A stretch of 42,669 nt of DNA, taken from the NCBI GenBank assembly GCA_002221445.1, contig NMUI01000013.1, positions 1 through 42,669 of the forward strand, in the 5' to 3' direction. Made by a program: the position numbers and the translations under genes. Shown here one piece after another: positions 1-6,991 of the stretch (within the stretch, counting starts at the first letter, position 1; each line of letters opens with the position of its first letter). The notes under the pieces are model-generated. The model did not search any database. It saw nothing but the letters and a program-made list of their open reading frames with translations, and was not told where the DNA came from. Source of the DNA: Phenylobacterium zucineum. GTDB lineage: Bacteria; Pseudomonadota; Alphaproteobacteria; Caulobacterales; Caulobacteraceae.

Positions 1-197
1 CGGCGCTGTAGCTTCGGCTTCAACGTCACCAGCACCTTGACGGCAGCGCCTACCGCTGAGTGTCGGCGGTCGGCTTCGACATGCAACGCCGCAGCATTGC
101 CAGCACGGTTCAACACGCCCACAATCTCTCGTGCCATCTGTCGCTCAAGAGCTGCAGACAGTCGAGCATGCTGCTGAATGCGGCGTTGCCTATTCAT
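1..197 (-). CDS. Phage head morphogenesis protein, N-terminal part (gene continues across the window ends)
   Basis: This minus-strand frame starts at ATG 197, overlapping the portal stop codon (190-192), and stays open to base 1. It begins MNRQRRIQQHARLSAALERQ, an Arg/Gln-rich helical start, and gives 65 full codons plus two bases. Adding the complement of base 42669 completes an Arg codon, and the frame then continues LEASA into the Mu gpF-like domain at 42105-42669, for 253 residues in all. The order portal, head morphogenesis, protease, capsid is the usual HK97-type order. Minor head proteins of this family sit at the portal vertex and assist capsid assembly or DNA ejection. The split is therefore best read as an artefact of where a circular map was opened. 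The frame continuity is read directly from the sequence; the function rests on the C-terminal part. Confidence 0.85.
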   Translation of the reverse strand, partial: MNRQRRIQQHARLSAALERQMAREIVGVLNRAGNAAALHVEADRRHSAVGAAVKVLVTLKPKLQR

Positions 198-1506
198 CGT
201 CTTCCGACTCCACGCTGCCTGTGTCATCGTCGCCGGCGCCGTCCTCAGGATCAGCGTTCGGATCGTCCTCGCTGCCACCTTCGATCACCGTGGCCGCAGA
301 CTCGAGCGGCACGAGCGACGACTGGACAAGGATCACGTCACCGTCAGCCACCTTCTCGTAGCCGAGCATCTCGCGCTTTTCGTTCACAGTCAGAATAGTC
401 GACTTCTCGACACGATCCCACAGGGCAGCACGTTCGTCCGCGAAGACCGGCAGGTCATCAACGTCAGGCTCAATCGACAGGCCTTGACCGAATGCCGGCG
501 TGATCCACCAATTCAAGGTGCGGCAGAACTGCCAGACGAGCGGCAGGACGAGCTGACGGTAGAACGCTTTGTTCGCCTCCGCATAGTTGGCGTAGGTGTT
601 GTCTCCCGGGATGCCGAGCATGAGCGGCGGCACACCGATGGCGAGCGCAATGTCACGAGCAGCTGAGTTCTTGCCGTCAACATAGGCCATGTCTTTAGGC
701 GAGAAACCCATCTCCTTCCAATCGAGGCCACCGTCGAGCAGCAGCGGGCGTCCGGCGTTCGCCGATCCCGAGAACGATGCGTCGAGTTCGGCCTTCAGGC
801 GGTTCCACTGCTCGTCAGTCAGTTTTCCTGATCCTTCCTTGGGCGCGTAGACGAGAGCACCCGAAGGTTGGGCCGAGTTGTCGAGGAGCGCCTTGTTCCA
901 GGCGACGGCTCCGGTGTGGGAGTCGACGGCGAACGCTGCGGGATCGAGTGCAGGCATTCCGTACCAGTCATCTGCAGGATTGTAGTCCCGCCAATGGAGC
1001 AGTGGGACCTTACCCGCGGGAATGTCGACTTCGATCTTTCGGGCGTTGCCTGACACGTTGAACTCGTAGGCCTCGGGGAAGCCCAAGGGGCCAGGCACCA
1101 CCTTAACGCGGTCAGGACGCCAACGGTAAAGCTCACGAGGCCTACCGCCAATATCAATGCGCTCAATATAGGCATTAGCGCCAAGCAGAAAATCAGAGAA
1201 CACAGCCTGACGCCAAGCGATGCCGTCCTCCATCGGGTTCGGGCGGTTGAGCAAAGCCTCGAGTGCGGCATGTGTTGTCTGTCCATCTGTCTGTCCCCTG
1301 CGGCGCATGATTGCGAGCGGCACGTCAGCAGCGGCCTTGGCTGCCAGCCACACGCAAGCATAGACGATGACGTTCCGTTGGTATCCTTCCTTGGCGAGCT
1401 TGGCGAAGTCGCGTTGCTGCCAGATCGGACGGCCGAGTGACCAGGACGAAACCATGGCCCCGACACTGGACGCCTTGCTGCTGAAGAGTCGGTTCCAGAG
1501 TTTCAT
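190..1506 (-). CDS. HK97-family portal protein
   Basis: This 438-residue protein forms the dodecameric portal ring at one capsid vertex, through which DNA is packaged and ejected. The N-terminal half has the family pattern of a positively charged start (MKLWNRLFSSK), then YACVWLAAKAAADVPLAIMRR, the region in HK97 portals where the conserved 'V..c...ia...a..p' helix lies. The middle carries GVPPLMLGIPGDNTYANYAEA, a hallmark 'g.pp..lg......sn.e' portal segment, and the tail is very acidic (residues about 410-438). Length is normal for the family. It begins one base after the large terminase stop and overlaps the start of the head morphogenesis gene, so the three are co-translated. Start ATG 1506 gives a protein colinear with family members. 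Confidence 0.95.
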   Translation of the reverse strand: MKLWNRLFSSKASSVGAMVSSWSLGRPIWQQRDFAKLAKEGYQRNVIVYACVWLAAKAAADVPLAIMRRRGQTDGQTTHAALEALLNRPNPMEDGIAWRQAVFSDFLLGANAYIERIDIGGRPRELYRWRPDRVKVVPGPLGFPEAYEFNVSGNARKIEVDIPAGKVPLLHWRDYNPADDWYGMPALDPAAFAVDSHTGAVAWNKALLDNSAQPSGALVYAPKEGSGKLTDEQWNRLKAELDASFSGSANAGRPLLLDGGLDWKEMGFSPKDMAYVDGKNSAARDIALAIGVPPLMLGIPGDNTYANYAEANKAFYRQLVLPLVWQFCRTLNWWITPAFGQGLSIEPDVDDLPVFADERAALWDRVEKSTILTVNEKREMLGYEKVADGDVILVQSSLVPLESAATVIEGGSEDDPNADPEDGAGDDDTGSVESEDDE

Positions 1507-1507
1507 G

Positions 1508-2791
1508 TCATAGTCGCCTTATGCTTGGCCCACCAGCCAGTGCCTTGCGAGCTTCCTCGAGGGCATAGCGGAGGGCGTCGATTACGTGGTTCTCCTTGTC
1601 CTCCAACTCGGGCAACACCTCTTGAGTGAGCTTGTCGAGCTTGTAGGAATAGAGCGTGAGTTCATCAATGCAATGCTTGCAGGACGGATGGACGATAATG
1701 TCCACCGACTGCAGGAATGCAATGCCGTCCTCGATTGATCCCGGCCCCTTCGTAGCGCCCACAATGTTCCAGCCATTGCGGTTCATGTAACTGATGGTCT
1801 CGGGTCGAGCCGAGTCAGCACGAATTGGCCAGCGTTTGGCACCGGGTATCTTCGAGAACAGTGCCGGTGTGTGGTCAATTTCACACCCGACTTTGTAGAC
1901 CTCGGCCTCGATATAGAGAGTCCGTTTGTCAATCAGGTAGCACTTGACCAGCACAGTCGGGTCAACGGAGAAGCCCCAGTCAGCGCCGTAGTAAGGCGTC
2001 ACGTCAGGCGGCACCGTCATTTCGTCAATGCGCCAGTTCTTGAAGACTGCCGCCTCGGAATTGCGTCGATACTGTCCGAGCCAGATATGCGCGTACTTGT
2101 CAGGATCACGCTTCCTGTCCCATTCCATCTCCTCGCGCAACACCTCCGGGAACCATGGGTTCTCGGTGAAGTTGGCGCAGAACATGATGGTACGAGGCGG
2201 CGGCCCGTCCTCACCGCGGAACATGGCGTCGACCGGATCAGTCTTCAGCCGCGGGTTCCACGAGAACCACAGCTCGGAACCGGGCTTGCGGATCGTCGGC
2301 ACAAGCAGGTCAATGGATGCTTGCGACACCGTGGAGGCTTCTTCAACCCACACAATGTCAATGCCCTCCATCGACTTAATCGACTCGGGGTTGGTACGCA
2401 ACCCTTCGAACAGGAACTGAGTGCCGTTGCGCCCAACGATCCCGGTGAGCGTGACCTGATAAAACCACTCGAGGCCGAGCAGCTTGATCTTGTCCTCGAG
2501 CAGCTGCTTGACCGAGGTCTTTATGCTTTTCTGTATCTCGCGAGCACACAGGATGCGCAGCGGCTTCTGGGAGCCCATCGTCACGAGCGTTGCGGCGATG
2601 CTGTGCGACTTCGCTGAGCCGCGTCCACCGTAGAACGCCTTGTAACGTGAGGGCTCCCATATACGTTTGAACGATGTAGGCAGCTGGAGGCGAGCGTTAT
2701 TCTTCGCTTGCGGGCTTAGGGCTCGGCGGCTCGACGAACTCAACAGTGACCGAGTGCTGGATCGGTTCTCCGTCTTCGCCTGTGTGCTCAT
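1508..2791 (-). CDS. terL: Terminase large subunit (PBSX/Terminase_3-like)
   Basis: This is the ATPase-nuclease motor that translocates DNA into the prohead and cuts the concatemer. The Walker A motif GGRGSAKS lies at about residues 55-62 and Walker B IDIVWVEEAS near 145. The nuclease domain shows YYGADWGFSVDPTV (first catalytic Asp) and the late ENHVIDALRYALEEA segment with the last catalytic Asp. With the ATG at 2791 it is 427 residues, but the first 30 residues (Ser/Arg-rich) overlap the small terminase gene by 95 bases and look like an out-of-frame shadow. The natural N-terminus probably lies near NNARLQLPTSFKRI, where I see no ATG, so the start is uncertain. It resembles pac/headful-type enzymes, which would suit a circular map, but the packaging type cannot be read from sequence alone. 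Confidence 0.95.
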   Translation of the reverse strand: MSTQAKTENRSSTRSLLSSSSRRALSPQAKNNARLQLPTSFKRIWEPSRYKAFYGGRGSAKSHSIAATLVTMGSQKPLRILCAREIQKSIKTSVKQLLEDKIKLLGLEWFYQVTLTGIVGRNGTQFLFEGLRTNPESIKSMEGIDIVWVEEASTVSQASIDLLVPTIRKPGSELWFSWNPRLKTDPVDAMFRGEDGPPPRTIMFCANFTENPWFPEVLREEMEWDRKRDPDKYAHIWLGQYRRNSEAAVFKNWRIDEMTVPPDVTPYYGADWGFSVDPTVLVKCYLIDKRTLYIEAEVYKVGCEIDHTPALFSKIPGAKRWPIRADSARPETISYMNRNGWNIVGATKGPGSIEDGIAFLQSVDIIVHPSCKHCIDELTLYSYKLDKLTQEVLPELEDKENHVIDALRYALEEARKALAGGPSIRRL

Positions 2792-3071
2792 GACGATCCG
2801 TCTCCTTCCAGCCCATGCGCGTCTTGGCCCAGAAGATCTGAGCAGTCACTGCAGACTTGTCATTGCGTTGGGTGGCGGCGAACAACTTACCCACAACCTT
2901 CATGTTGACCGAGATATGACCTCGCTCGAGTTCGGTCGAGTAGTACTTGTAGAGAGTGCGTTCGCCAATGTCCAGTGCGATGGCAATTTGTTCAATCGTG
3001 AAACCAAACCCCGCCATCCGCTCCACCTGCTCGCGCATCTGCCGTGTTGGCTTATGGGCAGGCATAGCCAT
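2697..3071 (-). CDS. terS: Terminase small subunit
   Basis: This 124-residue protein lies directly upstream of and overlaps the large subunit. Small terminases recognise the packaging site and regulate the motor. The first half holds an HTH of the type seen in TerS proteins (residues about 15-45: VERMAGFGFTIEQIAIALDI then GERTLYKYY), followed by a helical stretch containing KLFAATQRNDKSAVTAQIFW and KTRMGWKE, the oligomerisation/tail region typical of the family ('...a.k.wl..r.gw...'). The C-terminus is acidic and Pro-rich. ATG 3071 has GGAG seven bases upstream. It is the first gene of the late transcript, 70 bases below a strong sigma70-like promoter. Confidence 0.9.
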   Translation of the reverse strand: MAMPAHKPTRQMREQVERMAGFGFTIEQIAIALDIGERTLYKYYSTELERGHISVNMKVVGKLFAATQRNDKSAVTAQIFWAKTRMGWKETDRHEHTGEDGEPIQHSVTVEFVEPPSPKPASEE

Positions 3072-3141
3072 ATCTTGACTCCGTGGCTTTTTAGGTCGGG
3101 GGTTGAATTGGGGTCGGTGGCTACATTGTCCACCTTACTCA

Positions 3142-3171
3142 ATAATTGCCACTTTTTTACTGTAATGTCAA
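3142..3171 (-). promoter_or_regulatory. Late-operon promoter candidate
   Basis: On the minus strand a perfect -35 TTGACA (3171-3166) is followed after 18 bases by AATTAT (3147-3142), four of six bases matching the -10 consensus. It overlaps the last codons of the upstream gene ending at 3157 and lies about 70 bases before the small terminase start. It is well placed to drive the whole minus-strand structural and lysis unit. The match is visible; activity is inferred. Confidence 0.6.
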
Positions 3172-3597
3172 TACGAGGACTTCGATCTCGTCTTTTGCTA
3201 GCGTTATCAATCGGTTACACGCCCAATCCAGCTCTTCACTAATATCCAATTGGCTCACGCCTGGCATTACTTTCTGAATTTGCCGCACAGTCTTGCCACG
3301 TATCGCCCATTCCAGCGCCACACATGCCTTCTCACGTCGAACTATGCACAAAGCCTCAAAGACTTTCTCGCACGAGTCGCCCAAAAGTCGCTCTTGACCA
3401 CGCTCCACATTAGCTGTCGCTTCCGCTTTCAGCCCATACACTTCCACAGACAGGTCTCTGGCCAGCTGACACCAGAACAACCAATCCTTCACCATCGCGT
3501 CATAGTACTTGGGCTTCGACATGCGCGGGCCACCATATCCTCGATGAGCCCGACGAACTGCGAAGCGCAGCGCCTTGATTACTTCATGCCGTTCCAT
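3157..3597 (-). CDS. Hypothetical protein with a possible C-terminal HTH
   Basis: This 146-residue protein of unknown family sits between the small HTH gene and the late promoter. The N-terminal half is rich in Arg and aromatic residues (MERHEVIKALRFAVRRAHRG, then KDWLFWCQLARDLSVEVYGL). The C-terminal half holds ALEWAIRGKTVRQIQKVMPGVS and DISEELDWACNRLI, which reads like a sigma-70 region 4 type helix-turn-helix (residues about 95-130). Its start overlaps the end of the upstream HTH gene by 19 bases, so translation is probably coupled. Position beside the operator array and just upstream of the late promoter suggests a transcription regulator, perhaps the early-to-late switch. That role is inference from context only. 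Confidence 0.7.
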   Translation of the reverse strand: MERHEVIKALRFAVRRAHRGYGGPRMSKPKYYDAMVKDWLFWCQLARDLSVEVYGLKAEATANVERGQERLLGDSCEKVFEALCIVRREKACVALEWAIRGKTVRQIQKVMPGVSQLDISEELDWACNRLITLAKDEIEVLVLTLQ

Positions 3598-3848
3598 TCG
3601 CTCACCAGCCCTTTCATCTTGCAGGCCTCGCAGAGACGAATGAACGCAAAGCGCTCCTTGCGATAAGGCACGTTTCGACCGAGCAGCCAGTTGTAGACTG
3701 TCACTCGAGACACTTCCATCAGCTCGGCAATCTCGTCAATGGTCCGCACCTTGCGGCACTGCTCGAGCGTTCGGATGACGAGCTCCGGGTCCAGTTGGTT
3801 CGCAGTGTACTCGCGAGTCAACGGACGCTGCTTGTTCTTGAATACCAT
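3579..3848 (-). CDS. Small HTH DNA-binding protein, putative regulator
   Basis: This is an 89-residue protein starting at ATG 3848 (MVFKNKQRPLTREYTANQ), chosen because AAAGGAG sits seven bases upstream. A longer frame begins at 3932, but its first codons lie inside an operator-like repeat. The central part, VRTIDEIAELMEVSRVTVYN followed by WLLGRNVPYRKER, is a clear helix-turn-helix (residues about 39-70) like those of Xre-type or transposase-like small regulators. It lies at the edge of the repeat cluster at 3916-4190 and is divergent from the early genes. It is the best candidate for binding those repeats and controlling the early promoter. No dimerisation or protease-like domain is present, so it is not a classic CI repressor. 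Confidence 0.8.
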   Translation of the reverse strand: MVFKNKQRPLTREYTANQLDPELVIRTLEQCRKVRTIDEIAELMEVSRVTVYNWLLGRNVPYRKERFAFIRLCEACKMKGLVSEWNGMK

Positions 3849-3915
3849 GTGAGTTCTCCTTTCATCATCACTCACTATCATCGTCATCAACGTCCGAGCA
3901 ACATTCAATTTTCTC

Positions 3916-4190
3916 CAGTCAATGTTGTTCATACGTCATTGCTCGTTACAAATTGGCGGGTATAACCAATTCTATATATATAAGTCATTGAAATATATAT
4001 ATTCACATCATAGCCGCCAACTGGCGGGTATGAACAACATTTTCTAACGTCTATGGACAACATTGTTCATACATGCCAACGTCTTGGCGGCTATGGACAA
4101 CATTGTTCATACGCGCCAACTATGGCGGCTATGTAAGAACTCATGTATTTCAATAACCTATCGCACAAGTTTTGGTCATACCCGCCAAAT
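3916..4190. promoter_or_regulatory. Operator/iteron-like repeat cluster in the divergent control region
   Basis: The 454 bases between the minus-strand HTH gene and the plus-strand early genes hold no convincing gene but many related elements. The core TATGRACAACATTGTTCATAC occurs at 4052-4072 and 4092-4112; half copies (TATGAACAACATT) occur at 4029-4041 and, inverted, at 3922-3934. A second element TTGGCGGSTATG occurs at 3954, 4022, 4085 and 4123 (first base A in the last), and inverted near 4012-4020 and 4176-4190. The best copy, 4084-4119, is a 36-base dyad with 14 of 18 positions symmetric and TTGGCG/CGCCAA ends. AT-rich runs (3972-3982, 3991-4002) lie between copies. Either regulator operators or replication iterons would fit. 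Confidence 0.75.
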
Positions 4191-4195
4191 GCACG

Positions 4196-4239
4196 AGTGC
4201 TAAGCGTATGTAAATTTTTTTCTGTAAAAAATCTAGCAC
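4196..4239 (+). other. Inverted repeat just upstream of the early promoter
   Basis: The arms TGCTA and TAGCA enclose an inner pair of ATTTTTT and AAAAAAT around a short loop, giving a hairpin-forming, AT-rich element. It stands between the repeat cluster and the TTGACA box at 4245. It could be a weak terminator shielding the early promoter from upstream transcription or a DNA-unwinding element. I see no gene here; a 62-codon open frame at 4143-4331 lacks a ribosome site and has no coding character. Confidence 0.4.
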
Positions 4240-4244
4240 CCCCG

Positions 4245-4273
4245 TTGACAACCACAAAGCATCGTCTTAGTCA
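4245..4273 (+). promoter_or_regulatory. Early promoter candidate (CCGTTGAC type)
   Basis: TTGACA at 4245-4250 is followed after exactly 17 bases by TAGTCA (4268-4273), a weak -10. The preceding bases CCG recur before three other TTGAC boxes in this genome (8568, 8866, 13996), all with 17-base spacing. It lies 30 bases before the first early gene and downstream of the repeat cluster, so it is the likely regulated start of the early transcript. Confidence 0.55.
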
Positions 4274-4302
4274 TGCTTCTGCAATCACGCACGGAGGACC
4301 AC

Positions 4303-4734
4303 ATGAAGACCGAAGAAATGCAAGTCGCTGACGCAGTGAGTTATGCGTATGGCATCATCGAAGAGCTCGCGAGCGAATGCCGCGAAGTCGTTGACAATGC
4401 CAGCGGAACACCTCGCGAGAACACTCAGCGCATTCAAACCCTCGACGAGACGGCAGGCACTCTCGAGAACCAGCAGGAACCCGAAGTGCTCGACACCGAG
4501 CGCCGCGTCAAGTTCCAGGTTCATCCCGACAAGCGCCGCGGCCTGTCGCGTCAGAAACGCCTCGACAACGCCATCTCCGCCATTGAAGCTGTCATCGCTG
4601 ACATGGACGAATTGATCGAGGCACTTCCCGAAGATGATGAAGAGGCCCGGCCCGCTGCCGAGTCCCTGCGCGATGACCTCGACAATACCCTGGGCGAAGT
4701 TCAAGGAGTCGAGTTCCCCGGCATGTATGGGTGA
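4303..4734 (+). CDS. Hypothetical early protein, acidic and helical
   Basis: This is a 143-residue protein with start ATG 4303 (MKTEEMQVADAVSYAYGIIE), preceded by GGAGG six bases upstream; a longer frame from 4273 lacks such a site. The protein is acidic and predicted mostly helical, with a basic patch (KFQVHPDKRRGLSRQKRLDN, residues about 77-96) between two acidic helical segments, the second being ISAIEAVIADMDELIEALPE. I do not recognise a family. As the first gene after the control region, it may be an early host-interaction protein, but nothing in the sequence proves it. Confidence 0.75.
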   Translation: MKTEEMQVADAVSYAYGIIEELASECREVVDNASGTPRENTQRIQTLDETAGTLENQQEPEVLDTERRVKFQVHPDKRRGLSRQKRLDNAISAIEAVIADMDELIEALPEDDEEARPAAESLRDDLDNTLGEVQGVEFPGMYG

Positions 4735-4742
4735 GGTGAGCG

Positions 4743-5063
4743 ATGATCGTACTCAAACACCTCGCCCGCGAATACAACATGGACCCAGGCAAGATCAGGC
4801 GCATCGGACGCGCAACGCTCGGGCTCGTCATCGGAGGAAGATGGAAATGGCAAGACGAAAACGACATGCAACTGAAGAAGCTCCGCGCAGCTCTGGACGA
4901 GGCCTCGAAGAAGCATTCCCGGCATCCCCGTCCCGGCCGCCCAAGTACGGCTTCTACTGCTACAACCAAAACGGGGCCTTCACCTACCAATGCTTCTGCG
5001 GCATCTACGCCGCCAAGCGCTTCATCGAAGTCATCACCGAAGGCACGTCCTACAAGTGGCTGA
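4743..5063 (+). CDS. Small HTH-module protein, probably the N-terminus of the next reading frame
   Basis: Start ATG 4743 follows GAGG at a proper distance. The first 59 residues look genuinely coding: LKHLAREYNMDPGKIRRIGR, then a GRWKWQDENDMQLKKLRAAL segment. This is the same small HTH-plus-'GxWxW' module seen in three other early proteins. After about base 4920 the translation becomes Ser/Thr/Pro-rich and is a shadow of the -1 frame, which codes for the next protein's recognisable part. So either the protein ends in a non-native tail here, or the true product is a fusion reached by a -1 shift between about 4895 and 4925. I see no canonical slippery heptamer, so a missing base is as likely as programmed shifting. 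Confidence 0.6.
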   Translation: MIVLKHLAREYNMDPGKIRRIGRATLGLVIGGRWKWQDENDMQLKKLRAALDEASKKHSRHPRPGRPSTASTATTKTGPSPTNASAASTPPSASSKSSPKARPTSG

Positions 5064-5512
5064 ATTGCGAAACGATCCTGGCCGAGAACGGCGTCAAGAT
5101 CAGCACCACAACCAATCCCAACCCGAAGCCCGGTGACCAAACCTACTTCGAGATGGAAGAAGTGCTCGAGCACGAGTACACCACAGAAGAGGAAGCGTGG
5201 CAAGTGCCTGAGCCCATGGCGTCACAGTGGCCGCGCTTCCCAAGCCAGGGCGCACCGCGTGAGCGCAGCAATGACGATGACGCGCCGGCGCAACGTCGCA
5301 CAGCAACGCCTCGGCCTGAGCGCCCAGCACGTCCTCAGCGTGTCGAAGGCAACGTGTCCGTTGCGACAATCGCCGAGCAACTCGGCATCGACGCGACGAA
5401 GGCCCGCGGCGCACTGCGCAAGGCGTCAGAACCCAAACCGCCTCAAGGATGGGAATGGCCCCCATCAGAGGTCGAACGCATCAAGGCCAAGATCAAGGAG
5501 CACCTCAAATGA
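4847..5512 (+). CDS. Hypothetical protein with Cys cluster and C-terminal HTH module
   Basis: The frame gives 221 residues from ATG 4847 (GGAGGA eight bases upstream). The first 30 residues are Arg-rich and overlap the previous gene out of frame, so the natural N-terminus may be that of 4743. The recognisable part begins at PPKYGFYCYNQNGAFTYQCF with CxxxxxxxxxCxC, possibly a small zinc site, followed by IYAAKRFIEVITEG. The middle is low-complexity and charged. The C-terminus (about 165-221) is the HTH module VATIAEQLGIDATKARGALR followed by GWEWP and a Lys-rich helix. It overlaps the next gene in an ATGA junction at 5509-5512. Function unknown; nucleic acid binding is a fair inference. Confidence 0.7.
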   Translation: MARRKRHATEEAPRSSGRGLEEAFPASPSRPPKYGFYCYNQNGAFTYQCFCGIYAAKRFIEVITEGTSYKWLNCETILAENGVKISTTTNPNPKPGDQTYFEMEEVLEHEYTTEEEAWQVPEPMASQWPRFPSQGAPRERSNDDDAPAQRRTATPRPERPARPQRVEGNVSVATIAEQLGIDATKARGALRKASEPKPPQGWEWPPSEVERIKAKIKEHLK

Positions 5513-5739
5513 AGGTTCAGTCCAAGTTCAATTACGGGGAACCGAAGCCCTACACCATCGAGCAGGCCATTGAGAAGGAGATCATCAACCAGGAGAACAC
5601 CAACGAGCAAGTCAACAAGATGGCGCTCATGCTCGGTCAGCTAGTCGAGGAGCTCCATCGCAAAGGATCAATCGGGAAGAAAGGCGTTCTGCGTCTGCTC
5701 CCCGGCATGGAGGAAGCCGATGGTAGCTTTGAAGGTTAA
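5509..5739 (+). CDS. Hypothetical protein
   Basis: A 76-residue protein whose ATG overlaps the previous stop (ATGA), so it is translationally coupled. It is hydrophilic and mainly helical: residues 15-52 (YTIEQAIEKEIINQENTNEQ onward to MLGQLVEELHRKG) form one long amphipathic, possibly coiled-coil helix, followed by a short basic turn and LLPGMEEADG. No family recognised. The end overlaps the next gene by 20 bases. Confidence 0.7.
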   Translation: MKVQSKFNYGEPKPYTIEQAIEKEIINQENTNEQVNKMALMLGQLVEELHRKGSIGKKGVLRLLPGMEEADGSFEG

Positions 5740-5968
5740 AAGGTTGATCCGAAAAACCAAGGTGGAGAGCTGCGAACTTCGATTGGGTGAAGACGAGATA
5801 CTTGCGCTTCTCCGAACTTCGGGGATAGACGTTCCACCAACCGCTAAAGTCACCTTCTACGTCCCGGGTGGCGGCGACTACAGCAACGAAACCCTTGACG
5901 TGGACAGAGATAACCCCGTCACAGTGTCATGGCAATATGTTGAGGAGAAAACTGATGCGCAGGATTGA
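5720..5968 (+). CDS. Hypothetical protein
   Basis: An 82-residue protein with start ATG 5720. The N-terminus is basic (MVALKVKRLIRKTKVESCEL), followed by DEILALLRTSGIDVPPTAKV and a beta-rich end (TFYVPGGGDYSN, VTVSWQYVEE). This helix-then-strand pattern is common in small phage proteins of unknown role that follow a 'D.ei...L...g..vP..a...f..p.g' layout. It overlaps both neighbours by 14-20 bases and so belongs to the same early operon. Confidence 0.7.
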   Translation: MVALKVKRLIRKTKVESCELRLGEDEILALLRTSGIDVPPTAKVTFYVPGGGDYSNETLDVDRDNPVTVSWQYVEEKTDAQD

Positions 5969-6491
5969 AGTCGACTTCCCGGTGGACGTGACGCTCACCG
6001 AGGATGAACACCGCGCCCTCGATCAGGTGCTCACCAGCATCTGCAATCGCTACGTCACCGAACACCCCGGCCGCGTCATGTGGGTCTTCGGGACCGGACA
6101 GAAGATGCTCAGCAACCCTTTCCTCGTCGGGGATGATGAGCCGTTGCAATTCGACGAGAGCATTCTTCATTTCGACATTCACGAGAGAGAGGACTTCATG
6201 GCCTACAAACACCTCAAGTCTGGTGACCCGTTCACCATCATCGAACACGCGCCGCTCAAGAACGATGACGGATCGGAGGTCGCCATCGGCGCACTCGTGT
6301 CCAAGTGGTTCGACACGTCGGAGCCCGGGCGCGTGTTCCGCGTCACCAAGGTCACTCGCACCGATCACGGCGCTTCCGTCGCCTATGAGTGCACGTTCCT
6401 CGGCATGATGGAAATCACGCCCGATCCCAACAACCCCGAACAGCGCCTGGTCCGTGTCATCGACACCGACGGCAACGAGGTGAAGTCATGA
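5955..6491 (+). CDS. Hypothetical protein
   Basis: A 178-residue protein. Start ATG 5955 (MRRIEVDFPVDVTLTEDEHR) has GAGGAG upstream; an upstream extension in this frame lacks a ribosome site. Visible parts: VLTSICNRYVTEHPGRVMWV and FGTGQKMLSNPFLVGDDEPL in the first half, which resembles a widespread phage protein whose members start 'v.ls......ld.i...va..ye..hP.rvmWpfG.G.k'. The second half (DDGSEVAIGALVSKWFDTSE, then a beta-rich end with VTRTDHGASVAYECTFLGMM) is rather different. I know no function. It overlaps the exonuclease start by four bases. Confidence 0.7.
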   Translation: MRRIEVDFPVDVTLTEDEHRALDQVLTSICNRYVTEHPGRVMWVFGTGQKMLSNPFLVGDDEPLQFDESILHFDIHEREDFMAYKHLKSGDPFTIIEHAPLKNDDGSEVAIGALVSKWFDTSEPGRVFRVTKVTRTDHGASVAYECTFLGMMEITPDPNNPEQRLVRVIDTDGNEVKS

Positions 6492-6991
6492 TTATGCTCG
6501 ACCTCGAAACACTCGGCACCCGTCCGGGCTCGGCCATCGTCGCACTCGCGGCTGTGCATTTCGAGCCGTATGACAACCAGCTCGGCAGCTTCATCGCCGG
6601 CAGCATATCGCCGGTCCAACCCAAGATGCGGATCGAGGGCAGCACTGTCCAGTGGTGGATGGGGCAGTCCGAACGTGCTCGCGAAGAGACGTTCCCCGAC
6701 AATCCCACATGGGCGAGCATCGAAGAGGCGCTCGACGCATTCACCGCGTTCTACGATGGCAGCCCGCTCTGGTCGCACGGTGCGGCGTTCGACATTGTTC
6801 TGCTGGAGGCGGCGTATCATCGCCACGGCCGGCGAACGCCTTGGAGCTACCGCGATATTCGGGACACGCGGACTCTCTATGCACTTCGTCCCAACGTCAA
6901 ACCGCCGTTCCTCGGCACCCAACACAACGCGCTCGATGACGCCTGCCACCAGGCGAAGTGGGTGCAATCCGTCATGCGGGAGATTAAGTGA
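6488..6991 (+). CDS. 3'-5' exonuclease, DexA/Rv2179c-like (DEDDh fold)
   Basis: A 167-residue nuclease of the DnaQ-like superfamily, close to the T4 DexA / Rv2179c-like group of phage exonucleases. The Exo I motif is at the extreme N-terminus (MIMLDLETLGTRPGSAIVAL, Asp5 and Glu7). The middle has LWSHGAAFDIVLLEAAYHRH, the Exo II region with Asp, and the end has HNALDDACHQAKWV, the Exo III HxxxxD motif. WWMGQSERAR between them is a group signature ('tv.WW..qs..ar'). Such enzymes trim 3' ends of DNA or RNA with two metal ions. Coupled to both neighbours by short overlaps (6488-6491 and base 6991). Confidence 0.88.
   Translation: MIMLDLETLGTRPGSAIVALAAVHFEPYDNQLGSFIAGSISPVQPKMRIEGSTVQWWMGQSERAREETFPDNPTWASIEEALDAFTAFYDGSPLWSHGAAFDIVLLEAAYHRHGRRTPWSYRDIRDTRTLYALRPNVKPPFLGTQHNALDDACHQAKWVQSVMREIK

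Noticed and set aside
3250-3666. A 138-codon plus-strand frame opposite the two regulator-like genes
   Set aside because: The minus-strand genes have ribosome sites and HTH character; the plus frame has none.
3916-4190. Repeats as a CRISPR array
   Set aside because: The repeats are short, in both orientations and unevenly spaced, with no unique spacers and no cas genes; operators or iterons fit better.
4143-4331. A 62-codon plus-strand frame in the control region
   Set aside because: No ribosome site, unlikely residue use, and it overlaps the promoter and the start of the real gene at 4303.
4847-5512. Programmed -1 frameshift between the genes at 4743 and 4847
   Set aside because: The frames suggest one product, but I found no X XXY YYZ heptamer in 4890-4930, so I do not claim programmed shifting.
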